Source: Bdellovibrionales bacterium
Lineage (GTDB): Bacteria > Bdellovibrionota > Bdellovibrionia > Bdellovibrionales > UBA1609
Direction: 5' to 3'
Assembly: GCA_027459485.1 (NCBI GenBank)
Contig: DAIDIG010000007.1
Span: forward strand, 1 to 64,000
Length of the DNA stretch: 64,000 nt
Part shown: positions 18,290 through 26,711 of the stretch, one piece after another
Numbering within the stretch: the stretch's first letter is position 1
Layout: each line of letters opens with the position of its first letter
Notes under the pieces: model-generated
Told to the model about the DNA's origin: nothing
Databases searched by the model: none
Seen by the model: only the letters and a program-made list of their open reading frames with translations
Position numbers and translations under genes: made by a program

Positions 18290-19364
18290 AGCCCACGTTT
18301 TCTAGGAGCGACACCACCTCGTCAATATGATTTTGTGGCACGACGGCGAGCATGCTTTTGTGATTGGCGAGTGAAGCTTCGATACTGTTGGCGATTGCGG
18401 CGCTTTTGCCGCGAATGAAGCTGACTCCGAGTGGGAAGACGCGTTGATACCAGGGCGTTAACTTTAAGTTGGGTGCGGTCAGGCTATAGCGCATGGCGAA
18501 TCGGTATGTCGAGGCGGCGGTTATTAGCCACTCGGCGCCCAACGTTAGGTCTTGCGGCACGTGGCCTGATATTCCGACAAATAAAGCCGTCAGTCCCCAA
18601 GTTACCGTTGACCCGATAGAATCGAGGTGTTCCCAACCACTGGGCGAATAATTCGCGTCGAGCACCACTGTTTTCTCAGATCCATCGGCGCCATGTCCGG
18701 CTATCGGATTCTTAGCTTGGCTGTACATTTTTAGTACACCGGGGTCATCCAGCTGGCTGTAGCTGCCGTAAAAGCGCGAAATGATACGTCGGGCAAGCCG
18801 CTGGGCCAGTCGAAATTTCTTCGGCTGCGTTCGATCCTTTGATTTTCGGCGCCATCGTCGCAACACTCTTTCGCGAATGATCGAGCCTAATGCGGAGCCG
18901 TAGCCTGTTAGGCCGACTTGTTCAAAATGGCCCATCAGAGAAGTAAGGGACTGATCGGCGGCTTCGGCGTCATCGGCCTGGCGCCCGGGCGTCATAACAA
19001 CAAGAAATTTTGTCTTCCCATCAACGACTTTGCTTAGCACATGAACCCGGTAATAAGTCGTGGCCTTCTGCAGCGCACTTTGAAGCTCACGATTCGAAGC
19101 TGGGTCAAATCGAGTGTCTGATTTCAAATCACTCTGCAAAAGTTCATAGCAAGTAGGGGAGGCGTTGCTCGACTGCTCGTTGGGCGTTGACGATTCGCTC
19201 GGTTGAGCTGCCGCTTCGCTTACATGGGCCGCCAACGGCGAAATTGATGGCTCGATTGCGAATGCGTCAGGTTGAATAGTTGTTTCGGCGTGCGCTGGGC
19301 TTTGCGGTAGCAGCGACAATGTTGCGATTGCGAAAATAGCGAAAGCAAGTCTAAGGGTTCTCAT
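18273..19364 (-). CDS. secreted hypothetical protein upstream of putA
   Basis: A protein of about 363 residues that I do not recognise. The start at 19364 is chosen because it begins a clear signal peptide (ending SPAHAE); the frame extends to 19514 without one. A Ser/Pro-rich linker (residues ~40-70) precedes the folded part. The C-terminus (MLAVVPQNHIDEVVSLLENVGY) loosely recalls TraB/GumN proteins, which I regard as weak evidence. The reverse-strand gene ends inside the start of putA (17-bp overlap), so the two are probably one transcript. Confidence 0.65.
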   Translation of the reverse strand: MRTLRLAFAIFAIATLSLLPQSPAHAETTIQPDAFAIEPSISPLAAHVSEAAAQPSESSTPNEQSSNASPTCYELLQSDLKSDTRFDPASNRELQSALQKATTYYRVHVLSKVVDGKTKFLVVMTPGRQADDAEAADQSLTSLMGHFEQVGLTGYGSALGSIIRERVLRRWRRKSKDRTQPKKFRLAQRLARRIISRFYGSYSQLDDPGVLKMYSQAKNPIAGHGADGSEKTVVLDANYSPSGWEHLDSIGSTVTWGLTALFVGISGHVPQDLTLGAEWLITAASTYRFAMRYSLTAPNLKLTPWYQRVFPLGVSFIRGKSAAIANSIEASLANHKSMLAVVPQNHIDEVVSLLENVGYEQRN

Positions 19365-19537
19365 CGTGCAAAAATATAGCAGACCGGCTGGCCACCCGCT
19401 ACTGACATAAATTGTAAGTAATCCTGAAAAATCTTCCGGCTTTGCTTTGCATTTTTGGAGCATGAAGCGGTGACGTGATTCGTCACCGTAGTTGAAAAAT
19501 CTCCGTGTCGACATGGGTTCATTGAATCTCGCTCAAA

Positions 19538-20101
19538 TTACAGTGACAGAGCCCCCAGAACGGATGAGGTCAAACGGGCGACGTCGTGGATTTTTTCGAC
19601 GGAAACCCCAAGTTTTTTGAGCGCCTCAACGTGCGAGGTCACGCATTGCTCACAACCGTTGGCGATAGACACCGCGAGCGCCAATATCTCAAATCGTTCA
19701 CGTCCCATTTTGGGTTGTGCCAGCGATTGCATGCGGAGTTTCGCGGCCCCGTAAGTTTCGTCCGCTGTCGAATCGGCGTTTCGTAAAAATCGCCGAAACT
19801 TATAATATGAATTGAGCATAGTCATGATGGCGGGTATTTCGGTCGCCTCGCGAATGATCTCAGCGGCAGTCTCCAGATCGGCCATGCCGGCCGGCGCACC
19901 GACGTTCAGACGCACAAGTTCGACGCCGACCTCTTTGAATCGCGAATGACCGCGCAACACAGAAAGGCATAGCAACAGTAAAGAGTAATCCGCGCCGGCC
20001 AAGGTGGAGTCCTCAGCCAGCCGTTTCATATTCATCTTTAGATCTCGCGCAATCGACGTCTCCCGCCCTTCAAAAAGCGCTTCGATAAATTGCGTGTCCA
20101 T
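19538..20101 (-). CDS. ahpD: alkyl hydroperoxidase D family protein
   Basis: A 187-residue carboxymuconolactone-decarboxylase-fold protein. The AhpD site is complete: Glu138, Cys150, Cys153 and His157 (CEQCVTSH), with the same E-11-CxxC-3-H spacing I recall for mycobacterial AhpD. In that system AhpD reduces AhpC. The ATG at 20101 follows AAAGGAG and is preferred over the in-frame start at 20179. It lies 74 bp downstream of ahpC in the same direction and is almost certainly its partner. Confidence 0.88.
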   Translation of the reverse strand: MDTQFIEALFEGRETSIARDLKMNMKRLAEDSTLAGADYSLLLLCLSVLRGHSRFKEVGVELVRLNVGAPAGMADLETAAEIIREATEIPAIMTMLNSYYKFRRFLRNADSTADETYGAAKLRMQSLAQPKMGRERFEILALAVSIANGCEQCVTSHVEALKKLGVSVEKIHDVARLTSSVLGALSL

Positions 20102-20121
20102 GCGATCGTTCTCCTTTGTTA

Positions 20122-20137
20122 GGCCTTGTTCAAGGCC
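20122..20137 (-). other. inverted repeat between ahpC and ahpD
   Basis: GGCCTTG and CAAGGCC form a perfect 7-bp stem with a 2-nt centre, just upstream of the ahpD ribosome binding site. There is no T-run, so it is not a standard terminator. It may stabilise the ahpC message or lower ahpD translation. Confidence 0.55.
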
Positions 20138-20175
20138 GCAGCAAGTCAGCCCTGCTACGGGCCCTGACCGTGAAC

Positions 20176-20721
20176 TCACGGATTAAGAGTCGCTTCGCCT
20201 TTTTGCCAGTTACAGGGGCAAAGTTCATCTGTCTGCAGAGCATCGAGAGTGCGCAGAACTTCTTTGATGTTGCGACCGACGTTCAGATCGTTGACGCTGA
20301 CCCAGCGAATGATTGCGTCGGGGTCGACAATAAACGTCGCGCGCAAAGGTACCTTTTCTGTCGGGTGTAAAATGCCGAGCGCTTCGCTGAGATCTTTCTT
20401 GTTGTCGGCAAGCATCGGGAACTTGAGGTCTTTTAAATCTTCATGATGCTGTCGCCATGCGAGGTGAACGAATTGCGAATCGGTGCTGGCCCCGAGAATT
20501 TGTGCTTCGCGATCGCGAAATTCCGGCAGAGCCCGGTTGAATTCGGCGATTTCGGTCGGGCAAACGAATGTGAAATCCATCGGCCAAAAAAACACCACCG
20601 TCCATTTACCTTTCAGGTCGGAGTTTGAAACCTCTTTGAATTCGCGGCCTTTTTCGAGGCTGACGACCGAGTTGAGTTTAAATTCGGGGAACTTCTCTCC
20701 AACCGACATAATTCGAGCCAT
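20176..20721 (-). CDS. ahpC: peroxiredoxin, AhpC type
   Basis: A 181-residue 2-Cys peroxiredoxin that reduces hydrogen peroxide and organic hydroperoxides. The peroxidatic Cys54 lies in FTFVCPTEIAEF. The C-terminal ELCPCNWQKG carries two cysteines (168 and 170), the CxC form I recall from mycobacterial AhpC, which is recycled by AhpD rather than AhpF. An AGGAGG ribosome binding site precedes the ATG. It is divergent from oxyR and followed by ahpD. Confidence 0.94.
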   Translation of the reverse strand: MARIMSVGEKFPEFKLNSVVSLEKGREFKEVSNSDLKGKWTVVFFWPMDFTFVCPTEIAEFNRALPEFRDREAQILGASTDSQFVHLAWRQHHEDLKDLKFPMLADNKKDLSEALGILHPTEKVPLRATFIVDPDAIIRWVSVNDLNVGRNIKEVLRTLDALQTDELCPCNWQKGEATLNP

Positions 20722-20796
20722 AATAAATCCTCCTGTTTGTTTCTTAAGAATAGCGGTTAATAGAATATAAATAAAATGGATAATATTGATTAAAAT

Positions 20797-20811
20797 ATAG
20801 TTATTAACTAT
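20797..20811. promoter_or_regulatory. predicted OxyR operator
   Basis: ATAG-N7-CTAT, the core OxyR recognition pattern, forms a nearly perfect 15-bp palindrome. It ends 10 bp before the oxyR start codon and 76 bp upstream of ahpC. The position fits autoregulation of oxyR and activation of ahpC. A second half-operator in the classical tetrameric spacing is not evident. Confidence 0.65.
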
Positions 20812-20821
20812 AATCAGGACG

Positions 20822-21802
20822 ATGACGCTGACTCAACTAGAATACATAATAGCCGTATCCGAATTGCGCAGTTTTTATCGCGCGGCTGAAAAGTGCCATG
20901 TCACCCAACCTACCTTAAGCCAGCAGATTAAAAAGCTTGAAGACATTTTCGGCGCCAAAATATTCGATCGATCGAGAAAGCCCGTGGAGCTGACCCCAGC
21001 CGGCGTAACTCTGGTGACGCAGGCTCGACGCGTGCTGGCTGAAGCCGCGACAATGAGGCGCATTATCGACGAAGGGGCGACCCCGACGTTGAGCGGAGAC
21101 GTCCGCCTGGCGATTATCCCCACACTCGCGCCGTTTTTATTGCCGCGCTTGGTGCGCACGTTGCGCGACATCCACCCGGCTCTCACATTACATATCGAAG
21201 AGGTTCAAACTGAAACGATCGTCGAGAGGGTATTGAGTGGCGCACTTGATCTCGGCATCATGGCCACACCCTACGATGAGCCCAAGCTGAGCGAGCAACC
21301 AGTTTTTTATGAACCAATTTATCTTTACTACTCGCCGGGGCACCCGATCGGCGCAAAAAATCGTGTGCAGGCAAGCGAGCTGAATCGAAATGAGGTGCAT
21401 GTTTTGGCCGATGGGCACTGTTTTCGCGATCAAGCGTTAAAACTTTGCCGCGCGCGCGACCGCCAATCGCGCAAGACTCTATCCGGTCAGCGGGATCATA
21501 ATTCGCTGGATTTTGCCGGAGGCAGTTTACACACGCTCAAAGCATTGGTGGATATTGTGGGCGGCTACACGTTACTCCCTTGGTTTGCCTGCCATGAGTT
21601 TCTCGATACTAAGGACAAGGGGCGCGTTCGGCCGTTTCATTCGCCGGAGCCAGCGCGAGAAGTCAGTATCGTGACCCGCGCGCATGATTTAAAGGCTCGA
21701 CCCACGGCCGCTGTTGCCGAGGCGATTCAGCGATCGCTGCCAAAAGATCTTCTCGAGTTTCAAAACAAAAAGAAAACCGTGTTGCCCATACTGCGACCCT
21801 AG
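20822..21802 (+). CDS. oxyR: hydrogen peroxide-sensing LysR-type regulator OxyR
   Basis: A 326-residue LysR-family regulator. The N-terminal winged helix (LEYIIAVSELRSFYRAAEKCHVTQPTLSQQ, first 35 residues) binds DNA. The redox pair is Cys200 and Cys209 in GHCFRDQALKLC, with the same spacing as Cys199/Cys208 of E. coli OxyR, so it should form the activating disulphide. It is divergent from the ahpC-ahpD genes, its expected targets. A palindromic OxyR-type site lies in the shared promoter region. Confidence 0.93.
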   Translation: MTLTQLEYIIAVSELRSFYRAAEKCHVTQPTLSQQIKKLEDIFGAKIFDRSRKPVELTPAGVTLVTQARRVLAEAATMRRIIDEGATPTLSGDVRLAIIPTLAPFLLPRLVRTLRDIHPALTLHIEEVQTETIVERVLSGALDLGIMATPYDEPKLSEQPVFYEPIYLYYSPGHPIGAKNRVQASELNRNEVHVLADGHCFRDQALKLCRARDRQSRKTLSGQRDHNSLDFAGGSLHTLKALVDIVGGYTLLPWFACHEFLDTKDKGRVRPFHSPEPAREVSIVTRAHDLKARPTAAVAEAIQRSLPKDLLEFQNKKKTVLPILRP

Positions 21803-21838
21803 GTTAGGCTTGTCGTACAACAGTAATGCGGAGGACTC

Positions 21839-22582
21839 ATGACAACGAATCGAAATGTACATTTTGGGGTAGCCTTTTTTCTTGGAGCTTTGGCAGTGAC
21901 GCTGACCGGCTGCACGAAGGCGGATCTAAGCAGCAAGAAGAGCAAGTATAGTTATGCGATCGGTGTGCAGATCGGAAAAAACTTGAAACAGCAGAACATT
22001 GATCTTGACCCAAAGGCATTCGCTGCTGGCGTCGAAGATATGTACGCGGGTGAAAAGCCACGCCTGAGCGACGACGAGAGAATGGCGGCGCTTCGCGAAA
22101 TGACTCAAGGTCTGCAAATGAAGCAGGCGGCCAAGGCACAAGAGAACGAAAAAACTGGAGAAGCATTCTTGGCGCAAAATAAGTCTAAACCGGGGTGGAA
22201 GGTGACCAGCTCAGGATTGCAATATCACATGGTGCGTGACGGATCAGGTAAACAGCCCACAGCCAACGACAATGTCGAGGTGAATTACGAGGGCAAGCTG
22301 ATCAACGGTAAAGTGTTCGATAGCTCATACGAGCGTCATCAGCCGGCGACGTTTCCAGTGAATGCCGTGATTCCAGGCTGGCGCGAAGCCTTGCAATTGA
22401 TGAAGCCAGGTTCGAAATACGAACTCGCTATCCCGCCGCAACTCGCTTATGGCCCTCAAGGCAGTTCCGTCATACCTGGCAATTCTGTGTTGTTGTTTAC
22501 TGTTGAGCTTTTAAAAGTATTGCCGGGTTCGGGCGCTTCGGCCCAGGCTGGCCATCACGCGAAGAAGCATAAACATAAATAA
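21839..22582 (+). CDS. FKBP-type peptidyl-prolyl isomerase lipoprotein (Mip/FkpA-like)
   Basis: A 247-residue protein with a lipoprotein signal (LTGC, Cys25). An FKBP N-terminal dimerisation domain (YSYAIGVQIGKNLKQQ) is followed by the catalytic FKBP domain from about residue 130 (VEVNYEGKLINGKVFDSS, VIPGWREALQLMKPGS, IPPQLAYG). The C-terminus is His/Lys-rich (HHAKKHKHK), which may bind metal. Periplasmic Mip/FkpA proteins assist folding of envelope proteins. It follows oxyR by 36 bp but has its own ribosome binding site. Confidence 0.92.
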   Translation: MTTNRNVHFGVAFFLGALAVTLTGCTKADLSSKKSKYSYAIGVQIGKNLKQQNIDLDPKAFAAGVEDMYAGEKPRLSDDERMAALREMTQGLQMKQAAKAQENEKTGEAFLAQNKSKPGWKVTSSGLQYHMVRDGSGKQPTANDNVEVNYEGKLINGKVFDSSYERHQPATFPVNAVIPGWREALQLMKPGSKYELAIPPQLAYGPQGSSVIPGNSVLLFTVELLKVLPGSGASAQAGHHAKKHKHK

Positions 22583-22612
22583 ATCACCAAGCGTAAAATG
22601 CGATTGCGCTTT

Positions 22613-23611
22613 TTACGAAAGTTTTAAATCCACCACGACTGGGTAATGATCGGATGGCAATTGGCCGCGCTCTTCAAGCGAGCGTGGCCATTGGGCGCGG
22701 TGGCCCAATTCATTTTTGAAATAGTGAACCGACGCCGATGCAACCCTACCTGCCAAGGCGGGTGAGACAAAAATATAATCGAGCTGTAAAAATGTCTGCT
22801 GGCCAAGGGGGTTGATTTGGACTTGTGTGAATCGTTCTTCGTGAGGCACCCCTAAAATATCAAGAGCTTCGGCAAGATCGGTTTGTTCGTGGAGCTGCAC
22901 GAATTCCGGTTCTGTATTGTTCTTAGAAGCGATGCCGTTGAAATCACCGCTCACCACGACGGGTACGGTCGCCGGTAATTCGCGGCGAACTTCATTGTAG
23001 AGTTCGATCAGCGTTCTCGTTTCGGCCCGACGGCGCAATTTGCCTTCCGGGTCTATCCCGTCTGGGTCGAGCTTCGACTTTAAATGGGAGAGCAGTATCA
23101 CTAAACGCGGTGAATTTTCGCCGGGCCTGAAGAGCCGCAATTCGGCGACATCCCGCGAGAAATAATGGGATTTGCCCCCGGCCGCTGTTTGCGTCTCATG
23201 CGGATAAAGAAAATGCAGCGGACGGTCGCGATGGCTGAGTAAGATGACTTTGTCCTCGAGATCGCGGCGGACTAAGTACCCCACGTCGATACCTCGATGT
23301 GAATTGCCTTCTTTTAAATACGCCGCGTAGCGCGAGCTTAAAAAATGTTGATTGAAGTTCTCGAGCGACTCGACGCCGCCGACTTCATTCAGCATCAAGA
23401 TGTCGGGCGCCATGTCTTCAATCACTCTGGCAAGCTGCCAGACTTTTGCTAATGGCTTATTCGGGGTGGTTGAACTTGAAAACTTTTGCCATTCCGATTG
23501 GGTCACTTTCGAGAGGTCTTGCCCCTGGTACAAATCGAGGAATAAAAAAAGATTCTCGACGTTGAACTGGACGAGGCGTAATCTTTGTTCGCTGTTTGAA
23601 ATATCTGACAC
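22613..23611 (-). CDS. endonuclease/exonuclease/phosphatase family protein
   Basis: A 332-residue protein of the EEP (DNase I-like) superfamily. Visible motifs: VQFNVENLF at the N-terminus (metal-binding Asn), MLNEVGGVESL (catalytic Glu), VVVSGDFNGIA (GDFN) and the terminal LPSDHYPVVVDL (SDH). Superfamily members cleave phosphodiesters in DNA, phospholipids or inositol phosphates; the substrate here is unknown. There is no signal peptide. The start is GTG, only 11 bp from the start assigned to the divergent aminopeptidase gene. Confidence 0.85.
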   Translation of the reverse strand: MSDISNSEQRLRLVQFNVENLFLFLDLYQGQDLSKVTQSEWQKFSSSTTPNKPLAKVWQLARVIEDMAPDILMLNEVGGVESLENFNQHFLSSRYAAYLKEGNSHRGIDVGYLVRRDLEDKVILLSHRDRPLHFLYPHETQTAAGGKSHYFSRDVAELRLFRPGENSPRLVILLSHLKSKLDPDGIDPEGKLRRRAETRTLIELYNEVRRELPATVPVVVSGDFNGIASKNNTEPEFVQLHEQTDLAEALDILGVPHEERFTQVQINPLGQQTFLQLDYIFVSPALAGRVASASVHYFKNELGHRAQWPRSLEERGQLPSDHYPVVVDLKLS

Positions 23612-23622
23612 AAGGTCATTCT

Positions 23623-25125
23623 ATGTTGCAATTGAGTTTGGAGCAAACAACCCGTCGAGCTCTTGAAAACCCGCTTCTCAGGACGCGCTGGAACGTGGCT
23701 GGCAGCTCGACGAAACGCGGTCACCAAATTGTTATTTCGGGTTCTGACAAAATGAAGAACCGAGATGACGGGCAAGCCCTGTGTGTGTCCCGTGCCGCTT
23801 TTGAGCGGGCCGACGGAAGTGAAACTCGCGGCCACGACAAACGTCTTCTTATCTCCGACTACGCCCGCGTGCGTGACATGACGGGTTCATTCTGGCGTTC
23901 GCACAAACCCACCGGTTCGGTACATGTTCACCTTGTTGAGTTGAGCGATGAAGAAATTCTCGGTGCCCTGGTCGGAATCGGCCTTGCCGCCTACGCGTTT
24001 CGCAATTTCGTGCGCGAGCGCGATGAGAAAGATGCCCAAGTTCAACTTTCGATTTCAAAAGACAAGGGGCCTATCGAACGTGAGCTGATCGATACGGCGC
24101 AAGCGATCGCGACCGGCATGAATCTCGCGCGGCATATCGCGAATTTGCCGGCCGCTGTAGCCAACCCCGACGCCTTAGCAAAGTTTTTTAAAAAATATTT
24201 CGGAGCGCGCCCAGGTGTCTCAGTCGATGTTTGGGGAGTGGACCGTTTGCAAAAGGAAAAAATGGGTTTGCTTCTCGCGGTGGGGCAGGGCTCTCAATGG
24301 GGTTCGCGTCTTGTCCATTTACGCTACCGGCCCGGTGGTAAAGGCTCGTCTCGTCGGCGCGCAAGCGAAACGCGCCCCTTGGCGTTTGTTGGCAAAGGTG
24401 TGACGTTCGACACCGGCGGTTTGGATATCAAACCGGCGTCAGGGATGCGGCTAATGAAAAAGGATGTCTCGGGCGCGGCTATTGTCGCGGGCCTGTGCGA
24501 TTTTGTATCGCGGGCGCGATTGAATACTCCCTGCGACTTTTACTTACCGCTCGCTGAAAATTCCGTTTCAGACCGCGCTATGCGGCCGGGTGACGTATTT
24601 CTTTCACGCGCCGGTCATTACGTCGAAATCGACAATACCGACGCCGAAGGGCGTCTAGTCATGGCCGATGCCTTTGACGTGGCATTGACCCAGTCGAAAG
24701 CGGATGCTCCCGAAGCTTTGGTCGACGTTTCAACTTTAACGGGTGCCATGCGCGTGGCGGTGGGGCTCGATGTCGCCGGTTTCTTTTCAAACGATGACGA
24801 GTTGGCGGCAGAGGCCGAACAGGCCGCGCAAAAAATGGGCGAATTGGCTTGGCGCATGCCGCTTGTTAAAAAATACGAGAAGTTTTTGAGTTCACAATTC
24901 GCTGATTTTAAAAATTCGTCAGATAGCGGATTCGGCGGCGCCATTACGGCGGCGTTATTTTTGCAAAAATTCATTCGAGCCAAAGACCCGCGAGCCGAGC
25001 GCGAAATCCCGTGGCTGCATTTCGACGTCATGGCATGGAACAACTCAGGCGATGGCGCAATGGCTGAAGGTTCAAACGCACAGACGCTGCAAATTCTTAT
25101 CGGGATGTTGTTGCGTAGAGCTTGA
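23623..25125 (+). CDS. pepA: M17 family leucyl aminopeptidase
   Basis: A cytosolic metallo-aminopeptidase of about 500 residues. The C-terminal catalytic domain has GKGVTFDTGGLDIKP (Lys and Asp metal ligands) and the family signature NTDAEGRL (residues 338-345). The ATG at 23623 has AAGG 8-12 bp upstream; an in-frame start at 23596 also exists but would overlap the divergent gene. The N-terminal domain is less conserved than the core. The 3' end overlaps the convergent SleB-like gene by 29 bp. Confidence 0.9.
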   Translation: MLQLSLEQTTRRALENPLLRTRWNVAGSSTKRGHQIVISGSDKMKNRDDGQALCVSRAAFERADGSETRGHDKRLLISDYARVRDMTGSFWRSHKPTGSVHVHLVELSDEEILGALVGIGLAAYAFRNFVRERDEKDAQVQLSISKDKGPIERELIDTAQAIATGMNLARHIANLPAAVANPDALAKFFKKYFGARPGVSVDVWGVDRLQKEKMGLLLAVGQGSQWGSRLVHLRYRPGGKGSSRRRASETRPLAFVGKGVTFDTGGLDIKPASGMRLMKKDVSGAAIVAGLCDFVSRARLNTPCDFYLPLAENSVSDRAMRPGDVFLSRAGHYVEIDNTDAEGRLVMADAFDVALTQSKADAPEALVDVSTLTGAMRVAVGLDVAGFFSNDDELAAEAEQAAQKMGELAWRMPLVKKYEKFLSSQFADFKNSSDSGFGGAITAALFLQKFIRAKDPRAEREIPWLHFDVMAWNNSGDGAMAEGSNAQTLQILIGMLLRRA

Positions 25126-26701
25126 GGCAACTGCCGACCCAGTGACGGGGAAATGGCAGGTGCCTTTTGCCTTTCAAATACCGCGGTTTCATTTGATTCG
25201 GCTCGGACATCGGAGAATAATACGCCGTCGCGTTTCGAATCTCCGGTAACAGCCTGAGTTCCTTTCTGAATTCGTTTGGTTTGAGAATGGCTTCGCTGGC
25301 AACTGCTACGGCGTCGTCCCATGCAATTCGGTGCTTTTCATCTTTTGTGTCAACGCACACGATTTTTTTGAATTGTGAGTCGCTCGGCTTCCAGACGTTG
25401 AACTGATTTTTTTTCGTTAAAACGCCGGCCAAATCGGCATGACCTGGGTTGCAAAATTGTTTGCTCGCTGTGCTGCATCCGGGCAACCGATTCATAATAA
25501 CGGCGGCGATCGCGTAATAGTAGCGCTTGTCTGAATCAGCTGTCTGTATGTATTGTTTTGTATAACGATCTCTAAAATATTTCGGCGATTCGCAACCGCG
25601 CATTTCGCCATAGAGAGTCCGTGCCAACATGTCGATGTTCGCCAAATCCTGAGCGGTCGTGCGAGTACGCATCGACACCGGGTGATAGGCTGTGCGCATA
25701 TAATGGTCCACACGGCCTTGCCAAATGCGTAGGGCTGTTTTTTCCAAATGATAAGGGTTTAGTGATTCTTCGCATCGATTGCGGGCGACCAACACCTGAA
25801 TGGGTTGGGTATCTTTTAGTTTCAGGTCACGTTCCATGTTGCTGAAAAACTGACCGAGAAGCGATCTCCCCTCCGTACAGCAACTGATTTTCGCTTCGGT
25901 TTGCTTGTCCTCGTCGCTGAAGATTCTCATTTTTTTTGCGTCGAAGGGGCGGGCGCCGAGGCCGGCTGAATCCACGTAGGCCCATACGGCTTCGGCTTTA
26001 TCGCCGTGCAGATATTTTTCGATGGCACTTTTCTTATTGGGCACGAGATCCACTTTGTAATAAAGCTCGCCGCCTTTGCCGTTTAGGGCGGATTTTGAGA
26101 TCCCCGCATTCCACACTGCATCGGTTACAAACATGCGCATCGGCTGACCGTGCAAGGTGACTTCAGAATTACCGTTTTTTAGGTATTGAACATTTAAGAA
26201 ATGAGAACGTCCATCTGCGGACAGGGTCTGGCATGTGTCATATGAGTGATGCTTTTTGCAGGGATCGCTAATCGAAAAAGTTGGGATGGTATGCACGCGA
26301 TAACGGCTGACAAACGCTTCAACCGGCTCGTCCGTATGATTGGTACCGCGTCCATTGAGCGAAACCCAAGAAAATTCTTCATCAGAGACGCTGACCATTG
26401 GATGAGCAATATCACCAAGAGCATTGACCGCACGTATCCAAGGGTAAGATGGCAGTGAGGTCGGTCGAGTGAAACGATTTGGGGAGCAAGGGACGACGCT
26501 GTCTTCGAGAATGTAACCGCTAAACTGATACTGCCGCACGGCAAAGTCGGTTCGCGGGTTCGGATTGATCGTATCCACTCGCACATTATGTTTGAGGCGG
26601 CACCACTCGCGTACATGTGTGGGCTCGCTGCCCCCTGCGCTTGGGATAAAAAGCAGGCCGCCGATTGCAATAAGCACTGGTGCGATAAAACGAAATTTCA
26701 T
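25097..26701 (-). CDS. secreted protein with SleB-like cell wall hydrolase domain
   Basis: A protein of about 534 residues with a signal peptide; the start at 26701 (MKFRFIAPVLIAIGG) is preferred over 26731. The C-terminal ~170 residues match the SleB/Hydrolase_2 pattern: LARTLYGEMRG with a likely catalytic Glu, then YAIAAVIMNRL, QFNVWK and AWDDAVAVASEAI. SleB-type enzymes are lytic transglycosylases acting on peptidoglycan. The N-terminal ~350 residues are unrecognised. Its start lies 10 bp after the stop of the upstream gene at 26712-28118. Confidence 0.65.
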   Translation of the reverse strand: MKFRFIAPVLIAIGGLLFIPSAGGSEPTHVREWCRLKHNVRVDTINPNPRTDFAVRQYQFSGYILEDSVVPCSPNRFTRPTSLPSYPWIRAVNALGDIAHPMVSVSDEEFSWVSLNGRGTNHTDEPVEAFVSRYRVHTIPTFSISDPCKKHHSYDTCQTLSADGRSHFLNVQYLKNGNSEVTLHGQPMRMFVTDAVWNAGISKSALNGKGGELYYKVDLVPNKKSAIEKYLHGDKAEAVWAYVDSAGLGARPFDAKKMRIFSDEDKQTEAKISCCTEGRSLLGQFFSNMERDLKLKDTQPIQVLVARNRCEESLNPYHLEKTALRIWQGRVDHYMRTAYHPVSMRTRTTAQDLANIDMLARTLYGEMRGCESPKYFRDRYTKQYIQTADSDKRYYYAIAAVIMNRLPGCSTASKQFCNPGHADLAGVLTKKNQFNVWKPSDSQFKKIVCVDTKDEKHRIAWDDAVAVASEAILKPNEFRKELRLLPEIRNATAYYSPMSEPNQMKPRYLKGKRHLPFPRHWVGSCLKLYATTSR

Positions 26702-26711
26702 CTTAAGTGAC

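Noticed and set aside
22592-22617. CGTAAAA/TTTTACG inverted repeat after the FKBP gene as a terminator
   Set aside because: The stem is AT-rich with a long loop and overlaps the stop of the convergent gene, so termination is doubtful.
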